Assembly: GCA_964628515.1 (NCBI GenBank)
Contig: CAZVNZ010000011.1
Location: 1 to 64,000, forward strand
Origin: CAZVNZ01 sp964628515
Lineage (GTDB): Bacteria; Bacillota; Clostridia; Christensenellales; Christensenellaceae
Length of the DNA stretch: 64,000 bases
Direction of reading: 5' to 3'
This document shows, one piece after another, positions 1 through 6,290 of the stretch (positions are counted from its first letter, which is position 1; each line of letters starts with the position of its first letter). The position numbers and the translations under genes were made by a program. Under the pieces are notes generated by a model. That model made no database searches, was not told where the DNA came from, and saw nothing but the letters and a program-made list of their open reading frames with translations.

Positions 1-461
1 TAAAATCGGAAATAGACGATATTGCAAAACAAACAGAATTTAATGATATGAAGCTTATAAGTGCTGCTGGTACCTTTACCATTCAAGTAGGTGCAAAAGA
101 GAATGATACTCTGGCTATTAAGATGAGTGCTATGACTACGGCAGGTTTAAGCGTTGATGGCAACACAATAGATGATGCCACTAAGGCACAAACTGCTATA
201 ACAGCAACACGTACGGCAATCAACAAGGTATCCACTCAACGTGCAGACTTAGGTGCAATGCAAAACAGATTAGAGCACAAAATTGCAAACCTGGATATTT
301 CTGCAGAAAACACCCAAGCGGCAGAAAGTCGTATAAGAGACGTAGATATAGCCAAAGAAATGACGGCATTTACAAAGAACAATATCTTGTCTCAAGCATC
401 AACAGCAATGCTGGCACAAGCAAATGCGGCACCGCAAAATGTATTATCTCTATTAAGATAA
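1..461 (+). CDS. fliC: flagellin, C-terminal part (first of five tandem copies, cut by window edge)
   Basis: This is the C-terminal half of a flagellin, the filament subunit. The open frame runs in from the window edge at position 3, so the gene starts upstream. Residues matching KSEIDDIAKQTEFND align with the D1 helix of the complete copies downstream. The end carries the conserved D1-D0 C-terminus ENTQAAESRIRDVDIAKEM and a terminal LLR. The variable centre is short, as in the other copies, so no D2/D3 domains are present. It is the first of five head-to-tail copies and may share transcription with them. Confidence 0.95.
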   Translation, partial: KSEIDDIAKQTEFNDMKLISAAGTFTIQVGAKENDTLAIKMSAMTTAGLSVDGNTIDDATKAQTAITATRTAINKVSTQRADLGAMQNRLEHKIANLDISAENTQAAESRIRDVDIAKEMTAFTKNNILSQASTAMLAQANAAPQNVLSLLR

Positions 462-470
462 TTAAACCAA

Positions 471-497
471 TATAATATGCAGATTTTAGCCCGATAA
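471..497 (+). promoter_or_regulatory. candidate sigma-D (sigma-28) type promoter before flagellin 2
   Basis: TATA, a 15-nt spacer and CCCGATAA resemble the flagellar consensus TAAA-N15-GCCGATAA (3 of 4 and 7 of 8 matches). It lies about 80 nt before the flagellin 2 start. No equally good match is visible before copies 3 to 5. The region is A/T-rich, so chance similarity is possible. Confidence 0.4.
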
Positions 498-536
498 TAT
501 TGACTACATATTATATAAAAAAATACAGCTTAAGTA

Positions 537-567
537 TGAGCAAGAGGCTCACAACAATTCAAGGAGG
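537..567 (+). promoter_or_regulatory. flagellin 2 leader hairpin plus CsrA-like SD
   Basis: A small hairpin TGAGC-AAGAG-GCTCA (537-551) is followed by the SD CAAGGAGG (560-567). The SD matches the CsrA-binding consensus CANGGANG. The same arrangement with a different stem sequence precedes copies 3 and 4, and a weaker form precedes copy 5. Confidence 0.5.
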
Positions 568-575
568 AAAGAATA

Positions 576-1397
576 ATGAGAATTCAAAACAACATTATGG
601 CGTTAAACACACATCGCCAATATGGAATCAACAACAGCGCAGTATCCAAATCGGCAGAAAAACTATCCTCGGGCTATAGAGTAAACAGAGCAGGAGACGA
701 CGCGGCAGGATTGGCAATCTCGGAAAAAATGAGAGCACAAGTACGTGGACTAAACATGGCAAGCAAAAACAGCCAAGACGCAGTATCTTTAGTACAGACG
801 GCAGAAGGTGCGTTGCAGGAGGTACATTCTATGTTACAAAGAATGAACGAACTTGCAGTACAATCCTCATCCGGCACTAATGATGATACGGTGGATCGTG
901 CAGCATTAAACTCGGAGTTTAAACAGCTAAAATCTGAAATAGACGACATTGCAAGTCAGACAGAATTTAACGATATGAAGCTGTTAGGCGCCGGAGGAGG
1001 TGCATCTACATTTACCATTCAAGTAGGTGCAAAAAACGGCGACACTCTGGATATTAAAATTAGTGGTATGAATACAACAGGTTTAAGCATTGTCGGTAAT
1101 ACAATAGAGAATACCACAAATGCACAAGCCGCTATAACAGCAACACGTACGGCAATCAACAAGGTATCCACCCAACGTGCAGACTTAGGTGCAATGCAAA
1201 ACAGATTAGAGCATAAAATTGCAAACCTGGATATTTCAGCAGAAAACACCCAAGCGGCAGAAAGTCGTATAAGAGACGTAGATATAGCCAAAGAAATGAC
1301 GGCATTTACAAAGAACAATATCTTGTCTCAAGCTTCAACGGCAATGTTGGCACAAGCAAATGCGGCTCCGCAAAATGTATTATCTCTATTAAGATAA
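576..1397 (+). CDS. fliC: flagellin (copy 2)
   Basis: This is a complete flagellin of 273 residues, polymerised into the filament after export through the flagellar secretion channel. The N-terminal D0/D1 segment (MRIQNNIMALNTHRQYGINN onward, about residues 1-135) and C-terminal D1/D0 segment (about 190-273) are conserved. Only about 50 central residues vary, so the protein lacks the D2/D3 outer domains of enteric flagellins. The ATG follows a strong AAGGAGG. It lies 114 nt after copy 1 and is followed by a hairpin without a U-tract. A nearby SigD-like promoter suggests late-class control. Confidence 0.97.
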   Translation: MRIQNNIMALNTHRQYGINNSAVSKSAEKLSSGYRVNRAGDDAAGLAISEKMRAQVRGLNMASKNSQDAVSLVQTAEGALQEVHSMLQRMNELAVQSSSGTNDDTVDRAALNSEFKQLKSEIDDIASQTEFNDMKLLGAGGGASTFTIQVGAKNGDTLDIKISGMNTTGLSIVGNTIENTTNAQAAITATRTAINKVSTQRADLGAMQNRLEHKIANLDISAENTQAAESRIRDVDIAKEMTAFTKNNILSQASTAMLAQANAAPQNVLSLLR

Positions 1398-1418
1398 TAT
1401 AAAACCAAACAAATATTA

Positions 1419-1443
1419 GCTGCCTGTCTTATAGGCAGGCAGC
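1419..1443 (+). other. hairpin between flagellin 2 and 3
   Basis: GCTGCCTG and CAGGCAGC form an 8-bp perfect stem, extendable to 10 bp with a T-G wobble around loop TTATA. No T-run follows, so it is not a standard intrinsic terminator. It may stabilise or mark the 3' end of a processed transcript. Confidence 0.6.
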
Positions 1444-1504
1444 ACAATATAAATAACTGAATAAAGCATAAAAATAATTAAAGGGGAAAAAATTATTTAA
1501 ACTA

Positions 1505-1541
1505 TAATAACAAGATGTTATTAATTAATAATTCATGGAGG
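1505..1541 (+). promoter_or_regulatory. flagellin 3 leader hairpin plus CsrA-like SD
   Basis: TAATAAC-AAGAT-GTTATTA (1505-1523) is a perfect 7-bp hairpin with an AAGAT loop. The SD CATGGAGG (1534-1541) follows and fits CANGGANG. The loop is kept relative to copy 2 while the stem bases differ in a compensated way. Confidence 0.5.
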
Positions 1542-1549
1542 ATTGAAAA

Positions 1550-2362
1550 ATGAGAATTCAAAACAATATCATGGCACTAAACACACATCGCCAATACGGG
1601 ATAAACAACAACGCAGTATCCAAATCAGCAGAAAAACTTTCATCAGGTTACAGAGTAAACAGAGCAGGAGACGACGCAGCAGGGTTAGCCATTTCAGAGA
1701 AAATGAGAGCTCAAGTACGTGGTCTTAATATGGCGTCCAAAAACAGCCAAGATGCAGTATCTTTAGTACAAACGGCAGAAGGTGCGTTGCAAGAAGTACA
1801 TTCTATGTTACAAAGAATGAACGAGCTTGCGGTACAATCCGCATCCGGTACTAATGATGATACTGTGGACAGATCGGCTCTAAACTCCGAATTTACTCAA
1901 CTTAAAAGCGAAATTAACGACATAGCAGGCCAAACGGAATTTAACGACATGAAGCTCATAAGTGCTAATGTTACGTTTACCATTCAAGTAGGCGCAAAAC
2001 AGAATGATACTTTGGATATTAAAATAAGCGCTATGAATACAGTGGGATTAAGCATAGACGGAAACGATATTGCATCCGCCGGCAATGCACAAACCGCAAT
2101 AACCGCAATTCGTGCGGCAGTCAACACAGTATCCACACAACGTGCAGACTTAGGTGCAATGCAAAACAGATTAGAGCACAAAATTGCAAACTTAGATATT
2201 TCCGCAGAAAACACCCAAGCGGCAGAAAGTCGTATAAGAGACGTAGATATAGCCAAAGAAATGACGGCATTTACAAAGAACAATATCTTGTCTCAAGCTG
2301 CAACAGCAATGTTGGCACAAGCAAACGCAGCACCACAAAACGTATTATCTTTACTAAGATAA
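1550..2362 (+). CDS. fliC: flagellin (copy 3)
   Basis: This is a complete flagellin of 270 residues with the same D0/D1-only architecture as its neighbours. Its centre (about residues 138-185) is the shortest of the set. The C-terminal block is almost identical at DNA level to the other copies. The ATG is preceded by ATGGAGG at the usual distance. It stands in the tandem array, separated from copies 2 and 4 by 152 and 117 nt. Which copy dominates the filament cannot be told from sequence. Confidence 0.97.
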   Translation: MRIQNNIMALNTHRQYGINNNAVSKSAEKLSSGYRVNRAGDDAAGLAISEKMRAQVRGLNMASKNSQDAVSLVQTAEGALQEVHSMLQRMNELAVQSASGTNDDTVDRSALNSEFTQLKSEINDIAGQTEFNDMKLISANVTFTIQVGAKQNDTLDIKISAMNTVGLSIDGNDIASAGNAQTAITAIRAAVNTVSTQRADLGAMQNRLEHKIANLDISAENTQAAESRIRDVDIAKEMTAFTKNNILSQAATAMLAQANAAPQNVLSLLR

Positions 2363-2379
2363 TCAGAAGGATATTTAAC

Positions 2380-2401
2380 CCCCTACTAAAAAGGTGAGGG
2401 G
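2380..2401 (+). other. hairpin between flagellin 3 and 4
   Basis: CCCCT (2380-2384) can pair with AGGGG (2397-2401) around a 12-nt loop. There is no T-run after it. Similar G/C-rich hairpins sit after copies 2 and 4, so the position is conserved although the sequence is not. Confidence 0.45.
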
Positions 2402-2440
2402 CAAGATATAAATAAATAGGCTACATTTATTTAGAACACA

Positions 2441-2471
2441 TTAACAAGAAGTTAAAAATAATTCAAGGAGG
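2441..2471 (+). promoter_or_regulatory. flagellin 4 leader hairpin plus CsrA-like SD
   Basis: TTAAC-AAGAA-GTTAA (2441-2455) forms a 5-bp hairpin, followed by SD CAAGGAGG (2464-2471). It shows the same loop and layout as copies 2 and 3. Confidence 0.5.
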
Positions 2472-2479
2472 ATTAGAAA

Positions 2480-3307
2480 ATGAGAATTCAAAACAACATT
2501 ATGGCGTTAAATACACATCGCCAATACGGAATCAACAACAGTGCAGTAGCAAAATCGGCTGAGAAACTATCATCCGGCTACAGAGTAAACAGGGCAGGAG
2601 ACGATGCGGCAGGTCTTGCAATCTCCGAAAAAATGAGAGCACAGGTACGTGGACTGAATATGGCAAGCAAAAACAGCCAAGATGCAGTTTCCTTAGTACA
2701 AACGGCAGAAGGTGCATTGCAGGAGGTACACGCAATGCTACAAAGAATGAACGAGCTTGCAGTACAATCCGCATCAGGTACTAATGATGACACGGTGGAT
2801 CGTGCAGCATTAAACTCCGAGTTTAAACAGCTAAAATCAGAAATAGACGACATTGCAAGTCAAACGGAATTTAATGATATGAAGCTGTTAGGCGCAGGCA
2901 CAGGTGCTTCTACATTTACAATTCAAGTTGGAGCAAAAAACGGTGATACACTTGATATTAAAATTAGTGGTATGAATACAACAGGTTTAAGCCTTAACGG
3001 TACAGGCGTGGAAATAGATACCGCTGCAAAAGCACAAACAGCAATAACAACTGTACGTGCGGCAGTCAACAAAGTATCCACCCAACGTGCAGACTTAGGT
3101 GCAATGCAAAACAGATTAGAGCACAAAATTGCTAATTTGGATATTTCCGCAGAAAACACCCAAGCGGCAGAAAGTCGTATAAGAGACGTAGATATAGCCA
3201 AAGAAATGACGGCATTTACAAAGAACAACATCTTATCTCAAGCTGCAACGGCAATGTTGGCACAGGCAAACGCAGCACCACAAAATGTATTATCTTTATT
3301 AAGATAA
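2480..3307 (+). CDS. fliC: flagellin (copy 4)
   Basis: This is a complete 275-residue flagellin with conserved D0/D1 ends and a variable centre of about 50 residues. Positions 2501-2751 are identical, synonymous sites included, to 3454-3704 of copy 5, which points to recent gene conversion or duplication. The ATG follows AAGGAGG. The product is a filament subunit exported by the flagellar type III system, with FliS (encoded at 31620) as the expected chaperone. Confidence 0.97.
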   Translation: MRIQNNIMALNTHRQYGINNSAVAKSAEKLSSGYRVNRAGDDAAGLAISEKMRAQVRGLNMASKNSQDAVSLVQTAEGALQEVHAMLQRMNELAVQSASGTNDDTVDRAALNSEFKQLKSEIDDIASQTEFNDMKLLGAGTGASTFTIQVGAKNGDTLDIKISGMNTTGLSLNGTGVEIDTAAKAQTAITTVRAAVNKVSTQRADLGAMQNRLEHKIANLDISAENTQAAESRIRDVDIAKEMTAFTKNNILSQAATAMLAQANAAPQNVLSLLR

Positions 3308-3323
3308 TTACACATATATTTAA

Positions 3324-3348
3324 TACCCCGTCTTTACGGGGCGGGGTA
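3324..3348 (+). other. hairpin with two alternative 3' arms between flagellin 4 and 5
   Basis: TACCCCG (3324-3330) can pair with CGGGGTA (3342-3348), or its CCCCG part can pair with the nearer CGGGG (3337-3341). The two pairings exclude each other. No T-run follows. Confidence 0.55.
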
Positions 3349-3393
3349 TATAATATAAAACTCTATATAAATGTAATTTATTTAAGAACAAAA

Positions 3394-3424
3394 AACAAGA
3401 AGTTATAAAAATAATTCAGGGAGG
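3394..3424 (+). promoter_or_regulatory. flagellin 5 leader, weak hairpin plus CsrA-like SD
   Basis: The AAGAA loop motif is kept but the flanking stem is only AAC/GTT (3394-3404). The SD is CAGGGAGG (3417-3424), again fitting CANGGANG. Confidence 0.35.
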
Positions 3425-3432
3425 ATTAGAAA

Positions 3433-4254
3433 ATGAGAATTCAAAACAACATAATGGCGTTAAATACACATCGCCAATACGGAATCAACAACAGTGCAGT
3501 AGCAAAATCGGCTGAGAAACTATCATCCGGCTACAGAGTAAACAGGGCAGGAGACGATGCGGCAGGTCTTGCAATCTCCGAAAAAATGAGAGCACAGGTA
3601 CGTGGACTGAATATGGCAAGCAAAAACAGCCAAGATGCAGTTTCCTTAGTACAAACGGCAGAAGGTGCATTGCAGGAGGTACACGCAATGCTACAAAGAA
3701 TGAATGAGCTTGCGGTACAATCCGCATCCGGCACTAACGATGACGCTGTGGATCGTGCAGCATTAAATTCCGAGTTTGTGCAATTAAAGTCGGAAATAGA
3801 CGATATTGCAAAACAAACAGAATTTAATGATATGAAGCTGTTAAATGCAACAGGTGGTCAATCTACATTTACCATCCAAGTAGGCGCAAAAGCAGGAGAT
3901 ACTCTGGATATTAAGATTAGTGGTATGAATACAACAGGTTTAAACATTAATGGTAGCACTATAGAGAATACCACAAATGCACAAGCAGCAATAACGGCAG
4001 TACGTACGGCAGTTAACACAGTATCCACCCAACGTGCAGACTTAGGTGCAATGCAAAACAGATTAGAGCACAAAATTGCTAATTTGGATATTTCCGCAGA
4101 AAACACCCAAGCGGCAGAAAGTCGTATAAGAGACGTAGATATAGCCAAAGAAATGACGGCATTTACAAAGAACAATATCTTGTCTCAAGCTGCAACAGCA
4201 ATGTTGGCACAAGCAAATGCAGCACCACAAAATGTATTATCTTTATTAAGATAA
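3433..4254 (+). CDS. fliC: flagellin (copy 5)
   Basis: This is the last complete flagellin of the array, 273 residues, with the same D0/D1-only structure. Its N-terminal 250 bp are identical to copy 4 and its C-terminal block is shared with all copies. The centre differs, with residues such as NATGGQSTF. The ATG follows CAGGGAGG. A strong intrinsic terminator starts 45 nt after its stop and ends the flagellin unit. Confidence 0.97.
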   Translation: MRIQNNIMALNTHRQYGINNSAVAKSAEKLSSGYRVNRAGDDAAGLAISEKMRAQVRGLNMASKNSQDAVSLVQTAEGALQEVHAMLQRMNELAVQSASGTNDDAVDRAALNSEFVQLKSEIDDIAKQTEFNDMKLLNATGGQSTFTIQVGAKAGDTLDIKISGMNTTGLNINGSTIENTTNAQAAITAVRTAVNTVSTQRADLGAMQNRLEHKIANLDISAENTQAAESRIRDVDIAKEMTAFTKNNILSQAATAMLAQANAAPQNVLSLLR

Positions 4255-4299
4255 TACAAAATAATAAATTATATTCTATTGCTTTTACTAAAAAGCACA

Positions 4300-4340
4300 G
4301 TAAAGAAACCGCTTATAATTGGCGGTTTCTTTACTTTTAT
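4300..4340 (+). terminator. intrinsic terminator of the flagellin array
   Basis: A perfect 13-bp stem, GTAAAGAAACCGC with GCGGTTTCTTTAC, encloses a 9-nt loop and is followed by TTTTAT. This is a textbook rho-independent terminator placed right after flagellin 5. Confidence 0.92.
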
Positions 4341-4716
4341 AATCCAATTTATGATATATTGTTATAATAAGGTAAAAATTGCAATTATGCCAACAATATA
4401 AACTGCAATTATGGCAAAAGTTGCAAACCGAATAATTATACATTTTACATAAATAAATATAAGAATTGAAAAAAAGAGTAAAATAGGGGAAAAATCATCA
4501 TGCCATAAAATCTAAAATAAAAGAAATATAAAATTTTAAAATTGATAAATACTTTTAATTAGTCTGTTTTCTATGACGAATATCAAAGCTATTTAGTGTA
4601 ATGTGTTTTAAAAACAGTCGAAATATATCGTAAAAGCAAATTATTAAATAAAAGCACTTGATTTTAAAGGGGATATGTAATAAAATATATTATAATCATT
4701 TATATGGGAGGAAAGT
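4341..4716 (+). other. A/T-rich intergenic region before cheC, with an imperfect direct repeat
   Basis: No convincing gene is visible in this 376-nt region. It holds a direct repeat, TTGCAATTATGCC (4379-4391) and CTGCAATTATGGC (4403-4415), spaced 24 nt apart. A TATAAT is present at 4691-4696 without a well-spaced -35 box. The promoter of the chemotaxis/flagellar operon probably lies here, since a terminator precedes it and cheC follows. Confidence 0.4.
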
Positions 4717-5313
4717 ATGTATTTTAGTCAAACAGACTTAGACATATTAAAAGAATTAGGTAATGTTGGCGCAGGAAATGCGGCAACAGCACTGTCAGAA
4801 ATGTTAAATACAGAAATAGATATTTCTGTTCCTACTTGTGAAATGATTAGTTTTTCCGAGATGGGCGACGTTGTCGGCGGTCCGGAAAAGGTAATACTTG
4901 GAATTTTAGTGCAAATTTTAGGAGATCTTGACGGCTTTGTACTAATGGCATTAGATGTAGACGATGCAGTTAATACGCTTAAAATCTTGTTAGATCAAGA
5001 CATTGCATCCGAAAATGTAACTATTGAAGACTTAGAACCTATGAGAGAAGTTGCCAATATACTGGTAGGCTCTTATTTAGATGCTATTGCGTATATGACG
5101 GAATTTAGTGTACTACCCTCCGTTCCCGAGATGACAATAGATATGGCAATGGCAATTATGAACGTACCTGCACTTGTATATGGCGAGGTTGGAGAAGAGG
5201 TACTAATGTTGGATACTAAATTTGGTGGGAAGGCGGAAAGCATAAAAGGACATTTTTTTCTTATGCCGACAATAGAGTCTTACGATAAGCTAAAAAATGC
5301 TCTTTTTACATAA
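4717..5313 (+). CDS. cheC: CheC, CheY-P phosphatase
   Basis: CheC dephosphorylates CheY-P and pairs with CheD in the adaptation system known from Bacillus. The 198-residue length is close to the usual 200-210. Both phosphatase motifs of the E-x2-N type are visible, ELGN (Glu13, Asn16) near the start and EVAN in the middle. The GAGNAATAL segment is typical. The ATG follows GGGAGGAAAGT. It is the first gene after a 376-nt intergenic region and begins a cheC-cheD-cheY-cheA set. Confidence 0.93.
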   Translation: MYFSQTDLDILKELGNVGAGNAATALSEMLNTEIDISVPTCEMISFSEMGDVVGGPEKVILGILVQILGDLDGFVLMALDVDDAVNTLKILLDQDIASENVTIEDLEPMREVANILVGSYLDAIAYMTEFSVLPSVPEMTIDMAMAIMNVPALVYGEVGEEVLMLDTKFGGKAESIKGHFFLMPTIESYDKLKNALFT

Positions 5314-5327
5314 GCTAATTTTATTTT

Positions 5328-5807
5328 ATGAAAACGCTTATAATTGGTATGGCTGAGTATGGGGTTGTAAAGCCACCTCAAAATATTTCAACACTGGGAT
5401 TAGGTTCTTGTATAGGTGTGGTTTTATATGATAAAATATCCAAAGTGGGTGGAATGGTACACGTAGTTTTACCAAACTCCGGTGGAAATCCTAATATAAA
5501 CAAAGCAAAATTTGCAGACACAGGTGTGGATTTTTTGGTACTAAATATGATAAAATCAGGAGCAAACCGCAACTCCATTGTAGCAAAGGTTGTTGGCGGT
5601 GCTCATATGTTTTTTTCTGCAACAAAGAGCGACTTACTCAAAGTTGGGGAAAGAAATGCAGAAGGGTGCAAATTGGCATTAAATAAATTAAGGATACCAA
5701 TAATTGCGGAAGATACCGGAGGCAATTATGGTAGAACAATAGAATTAAATACACAAGACGGTAGTTTGCTGGTAAAAACAGTAGGTAGAAGCGAGAAAAC
5801 TATATAA
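5328..5807 (+). CDS. cheD: CheD, chemoreceptor glutamine deamidase
   Basis: CheD deamidates receptor glutamines and binds CheC. At 159 residues it has family length. The active-site Cys28 (LGLGSCIGVVLYD) and His45 (GGMVHVVLP) are present. It starts 14 nt after cheC with no clear SD, so translational coupling to cheC is likely. No chemoreceptor gene is seen in the window, so its substrates must be encoded elsewhere. Confidence 0.95.
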   Translation: MKTLIIGMAEYGVVKPPQNISTLGLGSCIGVVLYDKISKVGGMVHVVLPNSGGNPNINKAKFADTGVDFLVLNMIKSGANRNSIVAKVVGGAHMFFSATKSDLLKVGERNAEGCKLALNKLRIPIIAEDTGGNYGRTIELNTQDGSLLVKTVGRSEKTI

Positions 5808-5843
5808 ACAATCACTAAGTTTACATATAACAGGAGGAAAATT

Positions 5844-6200
5844 ATGAAAAGGGTTTTGATTGTTGATGATGCTGCATTTATGCGTGTTACGATCAAGAAT
5901 ATGCTAACAAAAAACGGATTTGAGGTATGTGGCGAGGGCGAAAACGGTGCACAAGCAATACAAAAATGTATGGAACTTGAGCCCGACATTGTTACTTTAG
6001 ACATTACAATGCCCGAAGTTACAGGCATAGAGGCACTTGCCGAAATTATGAAGCAAAGGCCCCAAACGGTAGTAGTGATGGTTTCTGCTTTAGGGCAGGA
6101 AGGTATGGTTAAAGAGGCAGTTATGCTTGGCGCTAAAGGCTTTGTTGTTAAGCCCTTTAAGGAAGACGTAATTATTGCTGCATTAAGTAAGTTTAAATAA
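5844..6200 (+). CDS. cheY: CheY response regulator
   Basis: This is a single-domain receiver of 118 residues that carries the chemotaxis signal from CheA to the FliM/FliY switch. All active residues are present: Asp8/Asp9, phosphoacceptor Asp53, Ser81 and Lys103. The ATG follows CAGGAGGAAAATT. It lies directly before cheA. A second, similar single-domain receiver is encoded at 27678. Confidence 0.95.
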   Translation: MKRVLIVDDAAFMRVTIKNMLTKNGFEVCGEGENGAQAIQKCMELEPDIVTLDITMPEVTGIEALAEIMKQRPQTVVVMVSALGQEGMVKEAVMLGAKGFVVKPFKEDVIIAALSKFK

Positions 6201-6220
6201 TATCATAATTTTTCGTGCAT

Positions 6221-6277
6221 ATATCGCAATACAAAGACTCGTGTATTTGCGTTATAAAATTTATTGAGTCTGAAAGG
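6221..6277 (+). promoter_or_regulatory. possible pseudoknot in the cheY-cheA spacer
   Basis: CGCAATAC (6225-6232) pairs with GTATTTGCG (6243-6251) with one bulge, and the ends ATA/TAT can extend it. The loop contains AGACTC (6235-6240), which is complementary to GAGTCT (6266-6271), just before the GAAAGG that probably serves as SD for cheA. The two helices together would form an H-type pseudoknot. No function is proven. Confidence 0.4.
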
Positions 6278-6290
6278 CAAGTGGTTTAAT

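Noticed and set aside
1..4340. CRISPR or satellite repeat explanation for the roughly 950-bp periodicity
   Set aside because: The period corresponds to complete flagellin genes with spacers, which explains the repetition fully.
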